Positions 1 to 7,980 of a stretch of 64,000 nt of DNA are shown one piece after another. Where the stretch lies: the NCBI GenBank assembly GCA_019306065.1, contig JAFDMF010000003.1, forward strand, positions 31,029-95,028, written 5' to 3'. A program made the position numbers and the translations under genes. The notes below the pieces were generated by a model, which was not told where the DNA came from, ran no database searches, and was given only the letters and a program-made list of their open reading frames with translations. Origin of the DNA: Deltaproteobacteria bacterium (GTDB lineage Bacteria; Desulfobacterota; Desulfobacteria; Desulfobacterales; JAFDMD01). Within the stretch, counting starts at the first letter, position 1, and the number at the start of each line of letters is the position of its first letter.

Positions 1-109
<109 letters not shown>

Positions 110-161
110 TTAGAAAAAAGCCTCATTTTGTTTAATTTTGGCGTTGTAGAGGCAGTTTTTA

Positions 162-419
162 TTAAGTCGCTGCATAAACGCTTATTTTTTTACGAAAGCG
201 TCCGAATCTTTCATACGCTACTAATCCGTCTGTTTTTGCAAAAAGGGTGTAATCTTTGCCAACTCCTACGTTTTCGCCCGGATGTATTTTTGTGCCGAGT
301 TGTCGAACCAAAATGTTTCCCGCTCGAACTTTTTGTCCGCCGAATTTTTTAATTCCGCGCCTTTGCCCCGCGCTGTCTCTGCCGTTTCTGGAACTTCCGG
401 CAGCTTTTTTATGCGCCAT
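162..419 (-). CDS. rpmA: 50S ribosomal protein L27
   Basis: Ribosomal protein L27, 85 residues, the normal length. It begins [16 protein letters not shown] and contains [13 protein letters not shown] and [13 protein letters not shown], which are L27 hallmarks. The N-terminal tail reaches toward the peptidyl-transferase centre. There is no cleavable N-terminal extension of the Firmicutes type; the protein starts directly at the mature sequence. It lies between rplU and obg and is probably cotranscribed with both. Confidence 0.98.
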   Translation of the reverse strand: MAHKKAAGSSRNGRDSAGQRRGIKKFGGQKVRAGNILVRQLGTKIHPGENVGVGKDYTLFAKTDGLVAYERFGRFRKKISVYAAT

Positions 420-435
420 TTTTTATCTCCCGATT

Positions 436-750
436 TTATACGTCTATGCTGTTTATTTTTACTTGGGTAAAAAGTTGTCTGTGTCCTTTTTTAAGTCTGT
501 ATTTTTTTCTGCGTTTGTATTTAAATACTATTATTTTTTTATCTTTTGCCTGTTTTACTATATGCCCGCGCACAGATGCGGATTTTATAAAGGGTTGTCC
601 GATTGTTACGTTTTCGTCATCTCCGGCAATCATAAGAACTTTTTCAAATACTATAGGCTCGCCTACTTCGCCTTTAAGTTTTTCAACTTTAAGGGTATCG
701 CCTAATAAGGCTTTATATTGTTTGCCTCCTGTTTTTAGCACGGCATACAT
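436..750 (-). CDS. rplU: 50S ribosomal protein L21
   Basis: Ribosomal protein L21, 104 residues, the full expected length. It starts MYAVLKTGGKQYKAL, and the C-terminal half has the family signature around KYKRRKKYRLKKGHRQ. It is the first gene of rplU-rpmA-obg, 16 bases ahead of rpmA. A purine-rich AGGAGGAAAA stretch precedes the start codon. No promoter was assigned with confidence in the AT-rich DNA upstream. Confidence 0.98.
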   Translation of the reverse strand: MYAVLKTGGKQYKALLGDTLKVEKLKGEVGEPIVFEKVLMIAGDDENVTIGQPFIKSASVRGHIVKQAKDKKIIVFKYKRRKKYRLKKGHRQLFTQVKINSIDV

Positions 751-941
751 TTTTATTTTCCTCCTGAAATTGAAACTTGTGTTCTGATAGTTATAAAAAG
801 AGTTATTTTTATAATTTCTGGGTTATTTGTCAAGTATCTTTTTATAAAAGAGTAGAATATTTTTTAATCGGTTTTATGTTCAATTAAAATTTTTTCTGAT
901 GTTTTTTTTTCGCTTGTCACCTGACAATTAGATTCTTTTAG

Positions 942-1031
942 TCAGGTTGAAATTCCGAATTTTGGCAAGATGTATGCCTGTAATAAAAACCATAATCCGA
1001 AAATAGCTAAAATTATTAGTAGTTGTTTCAT
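942..1031 (-). CDS. 29-residue single-span membrane peptide
   Basis: A short open frame from ATG at 1031 to TGA at 942. It starts MKQLLIILAI, continues with a hydrophobic stretch containing FGLWFLLQAY, and ends LPKFGIST. The ATG lies 9 bases after the tsaC stop codon. An AGGA motif sits about 8 bases upstream, inside the spacer and the end of tsaC, so coupled translation is likely. The composition (Lys at position 2, one hydrophobic helix, short polar tail) looks like a small inner-membrane protein rather than random AT-rich sequence. I do not recognise a named family. Whether it is expressed is inference. Confidence 0.5.
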   Translation of the reverse strand: MKQLLIILAIFGLWFLLQAYILPKFGIST

Positions 1032-1040
1032 ATTATTATC

Positions 1041-1670
1041 CTATATTTTTATTATTTGTTCTGCGGGAATCGAGCCTTCTCTTAATATTTTGATTTTGTT
1101 TTTTTTATCCGTAACATCAATTACTGTGGAGCCCTTGCCCCCTTTTAATTTTCCTGCATTTATTATTAGGTCGAAATTTTCAATGAAGTTTTTGTCCGCA
1201 TTTTTTATTTCAGATATTGCAGGCGTCCCGGATATGTTTGCGCTTGTTGCGGTTATGGGAAATTTGGCAGATTTTGCAATAGCCGCGGCTATCGGATGCG
1301 CCGGCAGTCTGATTCCGATTTTTTTGTCGGGAGCAAGTATCGGGTTTACTGTTTTTGCGGCGTTGAATATGATTGTAAGTCTGCCTGGCCAAAATTTTTC
1401 CATAAGGGCTTCCGCAATATCCGGTATTTCTAAAACAAGTTTTTTAAGATCGTTTTTGTTTTTAATTAATATTAAAATCGGCATTGAAAGTAAACGTTTT
1501 TTTATTTGAAAGATTTTTTTAACCGCATGAGGATTAAAAGCGTTTGCGCCTATGCCGTAGAGGGATTGGGTAGGAAATATTATGATTTTTCCTTGTTCTA
1601 ATGTTGAAATCGCTTTTTTTATTAATTTGTGGTCGATGTTTTTTTTGTCTGTTTTAAATATGTTGTTCAC
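1041..1670 (-). CDS. tsaC: L-threonylcarbamoyladenylate synthase (Sua5/YrdC family)
   Basis: Makes threonylcarbamoyl-AMP from threonine, bicarbonate and ATP, the first step of t6A37 tRNA modification. The 209-residue protein is one YrdC domain. It has the binding-site motif FPTQSLYGIGANA (about residues 32-44), the KKR segment, FWPGRLTIIF, IGIRLPAHP and TSANISGTPA. It lacks the C-terminal Sua5 extension, so it is the short YrdC/TsaC form. The usual PTET-type motif reads PTQS here. The start overlaps the end of purD by 17 bases, so the two are probably translationally coupled. Which paralogue performs t6A synthesis cannot be told from one window. Confidence 0.88.
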   Translation of the reverse strand: MNNIFKTDKKNIDHKLIKKAISTLEQGKIIIFPTQSLYGIGANAFNPHAVKKIFQIKKRLLSMPILILIKNKNDLKKLVLEIPDIAEALMEKFWPGRLTIIFNAAKTVNPILAPDKKIGIRLPAHPIAAAIAKSAKFPITATSANISGTPAISEIKNADKNFIENFDLIINAGKLKGGKGSTVIDVTDKKNKIKILREGSIPAEQIIKI

Positions 1671-2946
1671 GGCTTTTTCCTATGTCTTTTCTATAAAAAG
1701 CTCCTTTCCAAGAGATTTGTTTTATGGCATTATAAGCTTTTTTTGATGCGTTTTCAATGTTGTTTCCAAGGGCGGTTATTCCTAATACTCTTCCGCCGTT
1801 TGTTGTTAGGTTGTTATTTTTTTTTTTGGTTCCGGAATGGAATATGAAAAGGTTGTCTTTTGGCGTTATTTTTTCAAGTCCTGTTATTAGGGCGCCTTTT
1901 TCAACGGTTTTGTTCGGATATCCGGAAGAAGCCATTATAACGCATACGGATGCTTTTTTATTGATGTCGAGGGTAAATTTATTCAATTTTTCTTGGATGC
2001 ACGCTTCCATAATTTCAATTATATCGTTTTTAACGCGAACAAGAAGGGCTTGAGCTTCGGGGTCTCCCATTCTGCAGTTAAATTCCAAAACTTTAACGTT
2101 ATCGTTGTTGATTATAAGCCCTGCGTATAAGAAGCCTTTATATATGGCGCCGGATTTTTTCATTGTTTTTACTGCGGGAAGTATGATTGTCTCGGCAATT
2201 TTTTTATATAGGGTTTTATTTATGAAGGGAGCCGGAGAATATACGCCCATTCCTCCGGTATTTGGTCCTTTGTTGTTGTCGAAAGCGGGTTTGTGGTCGC
2301 AGGATAAAGGAAAGGGAAGTATGTTTGTTCCGTCGCAAAATGCTATAAAGGATGCCTCTTTTCCTATGGCATACTCTTCTATTAATATTTTTTTGCCGGA
2401 TTTGCCGAATTGGTTTTTTACCAGCATATTTCCTGCCGTATTGAGCGCTTTTTGGGTAGTATCGCAGATTATAACTCCTTTTCCTGCCGCCAGTCCGTCT
2501 GCCTTTATTACTATGGGGGTTTTTTGTTTTTTAATGTATTGGTTTGCTTTATTTATATCTGTAAATGTTTCGCTTTTTGGGGTGGGGATGTTTGCTTTTG
2601 CCATGATTTTTTTTGCAAATGATTTGCTTGCCTCTATTTGTGCGGCTTTTTTAGAGGGCCCGAAGATTTTTAAGTCTTTTTTTTCAAAAGTATCTACTAT
2701 TCCTAATGCCAAGGATTTTTCTGGTCCTACTACGGTAAGTTGTATATTTTTTTGCAGCGCAAAGTCTGCAAGCGCGTCTATATTGTTTATATTGATATTA
2801 ACGGGTTCTGCTATTTCTGCTATTCCAGAATTTGACGGCGCGCAGTATATTTTATTTACTTTTGGGCTTTGAGCTATTTTAAAAGCAAGGGCGTGTTCTC
2901 TGCCGCCTTTTCCTATTATAAGTATGTTGATTTTGTTTTTTTTCAT
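1654..2946 (-). CDS. purD: Phosphoribosylamine-glycine ligase
   Basis: Purine biosynthesis: joins glycine to 5-phosphoribosylamine with ATP to give GAR. The N-terminal domain begins MKKNKINILIIGKGGREHAL (glycine-rich loop at residues 12-15). The ATP-grasp domain follows with VIKADGLAAGKGV, NKGPNTGGMGVYSP and FNCRMGDPEAQ. About 430 residues is normal. I chose ATG at 2946 because AGGACAAAAATT precedes it and the family starts here. The open frame continues upstream to 3003, but that extension is encoded by a dispersed repeat copy (2953-3010) and is unlikely to be protein. tsaC overlaps its end. Confidence 0.96.
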   Translation of the reverse strand: MKKNKINILIIGKGGREHALAFKIAQSPKVNKIYCAPSNSGIAEIAEPVNININNIDALADFALQKNIQLTVVGPEKSLALGIVDTFEKKDLKIFGPSKKAAQIEASKSFAKKIMAKANIPTPKSETFTDINKANQYIKKQKTPIVIKADGLAAGKGVIICDTTQKALNTAGNMLVKNQFGKSGKKILIEEYAIGKEASFIAFCDGTNILPFPLSCDHKPAFDNNKGPNTGGMGVYSPAPFINKTLYKKIAETIILPAVKTMKKSGAIYKGFLYAGLIINNDNVKVLEFNCRMGDPEAQALLVRVKNDIIEIMEACIQEKLNKFTLDINKKASVCVIMASSGYPNKTVEKGALITGLEKITPKDNLFIFHSGTKKKNNNLTTNGGRVLGITALGNNIENASKKAYNAIKQISWKGAFYRKDIGKSREQHI

Positions 2947-2952
2947 AATTTT

Positions 2953-3010
2953 TGTCCTGTCGAGCGAAGCGATAAGAGCCGCTACGTAAAAAACTTTGAA
3001 CATCTTCTTT
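2953..3010. repeat. Half copy of the GATGTTCAAAGTTT-ended dispersed element
   Basis: Carries TGTCGAGCGAAGCGATAAG and then GAGCCGCTACG, ending in AAACTTTGAACATCTT. The same right end closes the full copy at 36742-36928. It lies directly upstream of the purD start codon, so it forms that gene's 5' leader and may affect its expression. Confidence 0.6.
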
Positions 3011-3110
3011 CATAATCATTTTTTTTGTCTATAATATATTTATGGGCGTTTTCTCTGTTTATATTTGGTTTGGATATATCCAAGTTTATTTGCCCTGCTT
3101 TTTGCTTAAA

Positions 3111-3845
3111 CTATATAATAATTGTTGTAATATCAGGTGATCTTTTTTTTATTTTGTTTGCTATGTTTAAAGCCAGTTTTGTTTTATTTGTGTGTCGCGC
3201 TTTATTTAGCAGTAATATTTTTTGGCATAAAACCGGGGTTTTTGCAAAGAGTCCTTTTTTTGATAATATTAGTTTGGTTATTATTTTTTCGTTTATTTTT
3301 GCGCCGATTTTGGAGTTTGTTATTTGGCAAAATATTTTGGCTCTATGAACATTGTTTTCTTCTATAGTTGTTCCTATTGCGTCTATTCCTATTATTCCGA
3401 ATGCTGTTGTAGTGGCTTGCGGAATAATAGGTTCGTATTCTGCGGAGGCTTTTATAGGTTTTTGTTTTGCGCCGTCTGCTTCTACAAGTATGATATCGAA
3501 TTTGTTTTGCGCAAAAATTTTATTTATGTATTCGGGCTTGCTTCCTATGATTTTTTTTTTAAAATCCGGCTTTTTGCCGAGGCATGTTATTGTGCCGTTT
3601 TTGATTTTGTTTAAAAGTTCGGGATTGTCCGACGCGTCGAATATAAAGGTATCGCAGCCGTTGTCTTCACTCGGAAATAGGATTTTTGTAGTTGTGGTTA
3701 TTAAAACTTTGTTGCCGAGTTTTTTAAATTTTTTTGCCAGATTAAACATTGTAGTTGTTTTGCCTCCCGCGCCTACAAACGAAATTAGAGAGGGGTTTTT
3801 TATTATATTTATGAGTTGTTTGTAATTTGATATTATCTGAGGCAT
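3111..3845 (-). CDS. yqeC: YqeC-like P-loop protein (selenium-dependent hydroxylase accessory family)
   Basis: A 244-residue P-loop protein resembling YqeC, which is linked by gene context elsewhere to maturation of selenium-dependent molybdenum hydroxylases. The Walker A-type motif GAGGKTTT is at residues 25-32. It is followed by VLITTTTKILFP and DIILVEADGAKQKPIKA, the family's LVEADG(A/S) signature, and by GIIGIDAIG. No molybdenum hydroxylase, selD, selA or other YqeC partner lies in the window, so the context does not confirm the role. No clear ribosome-binding site precedes the chosen ATG. Family assignment is fairly secure; the substrate is unknown. Confidence 0.78.
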   Translation of the reverse strand: MPQIISNYKQLINIIKNPSLISFVGAGGKTTTMFNLAKKFKKLGNKVLITTTTKILFPSEDNGCDTFIFDASDNPELLNKIKNGTITCLGKKPDFKKKIIGSKPEYINKIFAQNKFDIILVEADGAKQKPIKASAEYEPIIPQATTTAFGIIGIDAIGTTIEENNVHRAKIFCQITNSKIGAKINEKIITKLILSKKGLFAKTPVLCQKILLLNKARHTNKTKLALNIANKIKKRSPDITTIII

Positions 3846-3903
3846 TTTTTTAATAATGGGCGTTTTTTATCTCCCTTTTTTCCTTCGTATCTCTCTTCCT
3901 CTC

Positions 3904-5760
3904 TTATTCTGCAAATTTGCATTTAAGGATTAACATGTCATCTTCTATTGCTTTGGTTGTTTTGTAGCCTACGGAATTAAATAGTTTTATCATTCCTCTG
4001 TTGTCCGGCGAGGTGTATGCTACGAATCCTTCTATGTTGTTCATTTTTGCCGCATAAGCAAGTTTTTTGATTAATATTTTTCCAAGTCCTTTTTTTTGGA
4101 AGTTTTTGCTTACGGAAAAGGCTATTTCTGCAAATCCGGTATCTTTTTCCAAAAAGTATTCTCCTATTGCTTCTACTTTTCCAAAGCCGAATTCTCCGAT
4201 AACCGCAAGTATTGTTAGGTTGTTTTGATAATCTATTTGAGATATGTCTTTTATTTCGTCGCTTACGAAGCTGTTTTTTTTGTGAAAGAATCTGGATATT
4301 ACGTCTTCCATATTAAGGCTGTAAAAATGTTCTTGTATTCTTCTTTCGTCAACCGGTTTGGATGGGCGTATTGTAAGTTCGGTATTTTCTATTTTTATTA
4401 TTTCTTCTAATCTTAGCGGGTATGTTCCGTAGATAAATTTGGATGCGGAGTATTTTTCGGTAAGCAGCCCCATTTTTTTTGCATTGTAAAGCAGCTCTTC
4501 TCGGAATTTGGGATGAGCAAGGCTTATCATAGCTATTGCTCTTTCTTTTAGGCTTTTTCCGAACAGGCTTACGGCCCCGTATTCGGTGGCAACATAATGA
4601 ACGTCCTGTTTTGGTATTATTACGCTTTTGTCTATTAAGGGAACTATTCGGCTTTTTGTTTCGTTTTTTGAGGCGGATGTAAGCATTATTATGGGTTTGC
4701 CTTGTTTGGACATTGAAGCGCCTCTTAAGAAGTCCGCCATAGCGTTTACGCCGGAAAAGTTGTTGTATGGAAAAGCGTCCGCCGCAACCTGTCCTGTTAA
4801 ATCCATAGCGGTGGCTACGTTTAAAGCCGTCATTTTATGGTTTTGAGCTATGATTGCGGGGCTGCATACATAATCTGCGGGGTAGAATTTAATTTCCGGG
4901 TTGTTATTTAAAAAATCGTATAGATGTTTGCTTCCTATTGCGCTTGTAGCTATGGTTTCGCGGGGATGAAGGTTTTTTTGTTTATTTGTGATGATTCCTT
5001 CCGCCAAAAGATACATTATTTCGTCTGTCATGTATTGGGTATGCAGACCCAGATTGTTTTTGTCTCTTAAAGCTATAAAAAGGGCTTCCGGTATTGTGCC
5101 TAATCCTATTTGTATTGTTGCGCCGTCGTCTATAAGTCTTATGACATGCTCTGCTATTATAGAGGCGGGTTTTAATTTTGGCGGATTGCCTCTGTTTAAA
5201 AGCGGCTCTTCATATTCTACCAGAGCGTTTATTTTATTTATATGTATAGCTGTTTCCCCTAATGTTTTAGGCATTTTGGGGTTTACTTGGGCTATAACTA
5301 TATCTGCGGATAATGCCGCTATTAGGGTTATATCTACGGATATCCCCAAACTCATGTGGCCTGAATCATCCGGCGGAGATACCTGTATAAAAGCGGTATT
5401 TATATGCATTTTTTTGCTTTTAAAGAGCATTGGAATCGAAGATAGGTTTAGGGGCGTAATGCAACGTTTGTTTTTTGCCAAGATTGTAGAGGCTGCCGAG
5501 CCTGTATAAAAGGATCTTATATTTAAGCCGGCATCTTGGGTTTTGTTCGCAAGCAGGGTTAAAGGAACGGTTTCTAACGATAATGTTCTTACTATTTCTA
5601 TGTCCGTATAGTTATGAGCAATGTTTGCAAAGCCTCTTAAAAGATGCTGGGGTTCGCCGCAGCCTGTGCCTATAAATATTCTTTGACCGGATTTTATTAA
5701 GCTTAAAGCTTTTTTCAAACTTACGGTTTTTTCTTTATATGTATCCCGCCAATTGTTCAT
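3904..5760 (-). CDS. Acetyl-CoA hydrolase/transferase family protein fused to a GNAT acetyltransferase
   Basis: A 618-residue fusion. Residues 1 to about 450 are a CoA-transferase of the 4-hydroxybutyrate/acetyl-CoA hydrolase type: FIGTGCGEPQHL near the N-terminus, IQIGLGTIPEAL (216-227), VHYVATEYGAVSLFGKS and a LAHPKFREEL segment. The remainder is a GNAT domain with the acetyl-CoA loop KKGLGKILIKKL. This architecture is a recognised family in anaerobic bacteria. In many relatives the catalytic glutamate sits in an LHTE motif; here the aligned residue appears to be Gln242 (LHTQYMTD), so CoA-transfer chemistry may be altered or my alignment may be off. AAGGAGAA precedes the start. Confidence 0.85.
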   Translation of the reverse strand: MNNWRDTYKEKTVSLKKALSLIKSGQRIFIGTGCGEPQHLLRGFANIAHNYTDIEIVRTLSLETVPLTLLANKTQDAGLNIRSFYTGSAASTILAKNKRCITPLNLSSIPMLFKSKKMHINTAFIQVSPPDDSGHMSLGISVDITLIAALSADIVIAQVNPKMPKTLGETAIHINKINALVEYEEPLLNRGNPPKLKPASIIAEHVIRLIDDGATIQIGLGTIPEALFIALRDKNNLGLHTQYMTDEIMYLLAEGIITNKQKNLHPRETIATSAIGSKHLYDFLNNNPEIKFYPADYVCSPAIIAQNHKMTALNVATAMDLTGQVAADAFPYNNFSGVNAMADFLRGASMSKQGKPIIMLTSASKNETKSRIVPLIDKSVIIPKQDVHYVATEYGAVSLFGKSLKERAIAMISLAHPKFREELLYNAKKMGLLTEKYSASKFIYGTYPLRLEEIIKIENTELTIRPSKPVDERRIQEHFYSLNMEDVISRFFHKKNSFVSDEIKDISQIDYQNNLTILAVIGEFGFGKVEAIGEYFLEKDTGFAEIAFSVSKNFQKKGLGKILIKKLAYAAKMNNIEGFVAYTSPDNRGMIKLFNSVGYKTTKAIEDDMLILKCKFAE

Positions 5761-6057
5761 TGTTTTTTTGTTCTCCTTTATGATTACGCTTTTTTCTTTT
5801 TAAAGTCTGCTGTCTAACTTTGTATTTTGTCCGTTTTGAAGCGTTATGTGCAAATTTTCATTAAAGATACAAAGTTGCAAAGTGGAGAGGTTGCATACAA
5901 TATCTCTACCGTCTTCTTACAAAAAATTTTGGACATATCCTTATATAATCATCCCTTTTTATGTTTAAATTTTAGTTTTGGCATTTTTATGTTTGTATTG
6001 GTTTGGATATTTAAAATAAGAATGAATATATAAAATTATAATTAATCTTATAGCATT
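5761..6057. repeat. Intergenic DNA with a degenerate GATACA-type element
   Basis: No convincing gene. Positions 5861-5970 hold a degenerate copy of the GATACA element: TTAAAGATACAAAGTTGCAAAG, then GAGAGGTTGCATACAATATCTCTACC (a decayed form of the 28-nt palindrome), then ATAATCATCCCTTTTT, the inverted AAAAAGGATGATTAT end. The rest is AT-rich leader of the CoA-transferase gene. Confidence 0.55.
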
Positions 6058-6228
6058 ATGAAAGAAAAATGGCAAAAGCTAATAAGCCTCTTGCATAACT
6101 TTTTATTTTGCCTGTTTTTAAGCGTTGAAAAAAAACAAGATGTTTTGTTGGGCAAGGGGTTTGTTATGATTTTTTGCGCGGTTTTATATACATGCGCTTT
6201 TTGGCTGCGATTCAGCAAGCGCTTTTAA
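6058..6228 (+). CDS. Possible 56-residue membrane protein
   Basis: ATG at 6058 to TAA at 6226. The product starts MKEKWQKLIS, has hydrophobic segments around LHNFLFCLFL and GFVMIFCAVLYTCAFW, and ends RFSKRF. Lysine and arginine at both ends would suit a small two-span inner-membrane protein. There is no good Shine-Dalgarno sequence and I recognise no family, so this could be a chance frame in AT-rich DNA. Confidence 0.3.
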   Translation: MKEKWQKLISLLHNFLFCLFLSVEKKQDVLLGKGFVMIFCAVLYTCAFWLRFSKRF

Positions 6229-6316
6229 CAAGTTGACAAATAAAGTTTAATTTATTACTTTTTTGCCGGTTTTAATTTTTAAATAATAGAGTCGACTAAA
6301 CAAAGGAAAAAGATTT

Positions 6317-6553
6317 ATGAAAAAAATAAGTATCGAAAATATGTCAAGCCTTTCTATACCTGAAAGAATATCATTGGTAGAAGATATATGGGATACGATT
6401 GCGGCAGGATATCAGGATATGATGATATAAAACTTTACAAATGATGAAAAAGAGATAATTGACAGACGATTAGAAGTTTATTATAAAAATTTGGACAAAA
6501 CATCCGAATGGAAAGATGTTTATGATAGGATAATTAAAACTAATGAATTATAA
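6317..6553 (+). pseudogene. Addiction-module antitoxin gene broken by an in-frame TAA
   Basis: The frame reads MKKISIENMSSLSIPERISL then VEDIWDTIAAGYQDMMI and hits TAA at 6428-6430. In the same frame it continues DEKEIIDRRLEVYYKN and ends SEWKDVYDRIIKTNEL before TAA at 6551. The combined 78 codons match the small unstable-antitoxin family (consensus ...ERIQLVEDIWDSI... and E...LDRRL..Y...P......EV..RI). No RelE/ParE-type toxin follows; the next gene is infC. I read it as a solitary, inactivated antitoxin. A sequencing error at the stop codon is the main alternative. Confidence 0.65.
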
Positions 6554-6728
6554 ACTTTCTATTTTTTTCTTGCATTTATTTTTCTTGTTATTTATTAACC
6601 CAGTTTAACTATTAAAATACATTCGAAGAGGTATAGGTTAAAAGTTTTCGGTTATTATATTTTATTTGTTAATATTTGCCGTAAAGCTTTTTAAGTAATT
6701 TTATAATATTTTTTTTACGGAGGTAAGC

Positions 6729-7262
6729 ATAGCCACTATAGCTAGAGAAAAATCGAAGAGGTTTAATGTTAACGTAAATCGAAGAATAAGAGCGCCCGAG
6801 GTTCGGCTGATAGATGAAGACTCTAATCAGATGGGAGTTATTTCTATCAAGAATGCGCTTGATCTTGCAGAATCTAAAGGTATGGATTTGGTGGAAATTT
6901 CGCCTAATGCAAAACCGCCGGTATGCAAGATTATGGATTACGGCAAATATAAATATGACGCAGCAAAGAAGCAGAGTAAAAACAAAAAACAACAGAATAC
7001 TGTTCAGATTAAAGAGATTAAAGTTCGCCCCAAAACAGATGAGCATGATATTTTGGTTAAATTAAATCATATCAGACGATTTATAGCAAAAAAAGATAAG
7101 GTTAAGGTCACTCTTTTTTTCAGAGGAAGAGAGGTTATGTTTAAAGATCTGGGAAAAGAGGTTTTTAATAAAATCATATCTGGAGTAGTCGATGTTGCGG
7201 TAATTGAACAGAAGCCTAAATTTGAAGGCAGGTTTATGGTGATGTTGCTTGCGCCTAAGTAG
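6729..7262 (+). CDS. infC: Translation initiation factor IF-3, ATA start
   Basis: IF-3 binds the 30S subunit, prevents premature 50S joining and proofreads the start codon. Starting at ATA (6729) the product is 177 residues, the usual length: I/M-ATIAREKSKRFNVNRR, then RAPEVRLIDED, the N-domain, a lysine-rich linker (about 80-100) and the C-domain with KVRPKTDEHD and VTLFFRGRE. No ATG, GTG or TTG lies in frame between the conserved N-terminus and the upstream stop; the first ATG (6831) would remove the conserved first 34 residues. A perfect GGAGGT at 6719-6724 is 4 bases before the ATA. Non-AUG starts on infC are a known basis of autoregulation. First gene of infC-rpmI-rplT-pheS-pheT. Confidence 0.95.
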   Translation: MATIAREKSKRFNVNVNRRIRAPEVRLIDEDSNQMGVISIKNALDLAESKGMDLVEISPNAKPPVCKIMDYGKYKYDAAKKQSKNKKQQNTVQIKEIKVRPKTDEHDILVKLNHIRRFIAKKDKVKVTLFFRGREVMFKDLGKEVFNKIISGVVDVAVIEQKPKFEGRFMVMLLAPK

Positions 7263-7307
7263 TTTCTATAGAAAATAAGTAATAAATAATGAGGAGTTTT
7301 TTATATT

Positions 7308-7505
7308 ATGCCTAAAATTAAAACTAACAGATCCGCTGCAAAGCGTTTTAGAAAAACAGGAAGCGGTAAGTTTGTTTTTTCCAAAGCAAACTCAAGTCAT
7401 ATTTTAACAAAAAAAAGCAGAAAGCGTAAACGTTCTTTAAGATTAGCACAATGCGCAAATCATGCGGATACTAAAGAGATAAAACGTTTGCTGCCTAACG
7501 GATAG
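7308..7505 (+). CDS. rpmI: 50S ribosomal protein L35
   Basis: 65 residues, the normal L35 length, starting [20 protein letters not shown] and very rich in lysine and arginine. [14 protein letters not shown] matches the family's central basic region. It lies 45 bases after infC and 27 before rplT, the conserved order. ATGAGGAG lies upstream of the start. Confidence 0.98.
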   Translation: MPKIKTNRSAAKRFRKTGSGKFVFSKANSSHILTKKSRKRKRSLRLAQCANHADTKEIKRLLPNG

Positions 7506-7532
7506 ATAAAGATAATTAATGGAGATATTTAA

Positions 7533-7892
7533 ATGCGAATTAAAAGAGGTTTTAAAGCAAGAAGACGAAGAAACAAAGTTTTAAAGCTTGCAAAAGGATT
7601 CCGCGGAGGAAGAAGCAAACTGTTTCGCACAGCTGCAGATTCGGTAGATAAAGCGCTTTTTTATTCATACAGAGACCGCAGAACCCGCAAAAGAGATTTT
7701 AGACGGCTTTGGATTATAAGAATAAATGCAGCGGCTCGTTTAAATGATTTATCTTACAGTAAATTTATACGCGGTTTAAAACTTGCAGGAGTAGATCTTG
7801 ATAGAAAAATATTAGCTCATCTTGCGGTAAATGATGCCGCAGGGTTTAAAAAAATTGTAAATCTTGCTGCAGCCCGACTTAAGCCCGTTTAA
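7533..7892 (+). CDS. rplT: 50S ribosomal protein L20
   Basis: 119 residues. Starts [20 protein letters not shown], with [13 protein letters not shown], the basic N-terminal helix that threads into 23S rRNA. The globular C-domain has [16 protein letters not shown] and the LAHLAVND region. Binds 23S rRNA early in 50S assembly; in other bacteria L20 also represses the rpmI-rplT mRNA. Whether that control exists here cannot be judged from the short leader. Confidence 0.98.
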   Translation: MRIKRGFKARRRRNKVLKLAKGFRGGRSKLFRTAADSVDKALFYSYRDRRTRKRDFRRLWIIRINAAARLNDLSYSKFIRGLKLAGVDLDRKILAHLAVNDAAGFKKIVNLAAARLKPV

Positions 7893-7980
7893 TAATTTTT
7901 TGTATAAATTTAAAAATTGGCTACAAATTAGAAATTTGGCAAAAGAGAGCTTTTTTTACGGAAATTGAAATAAGGAAGAG

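Noticed and set aside
2947..3003. N-terminal extension of PurD
   Set aside because: The in-frame extension is encoded by repeat DNA and precedes the conserved start; AGGA is placed for ATG 2946.
5827..6033. 68-codon plus-strand open frame
   Set aside because: It runs through a degenerate GATACA repeat and its translation has no domain-like character.
6669..7046. 125-codon open frame antisense to infC
   Set aside because: It lies opposite infC, has no family resemblance and no ribosome-binding site; infC explains the region.
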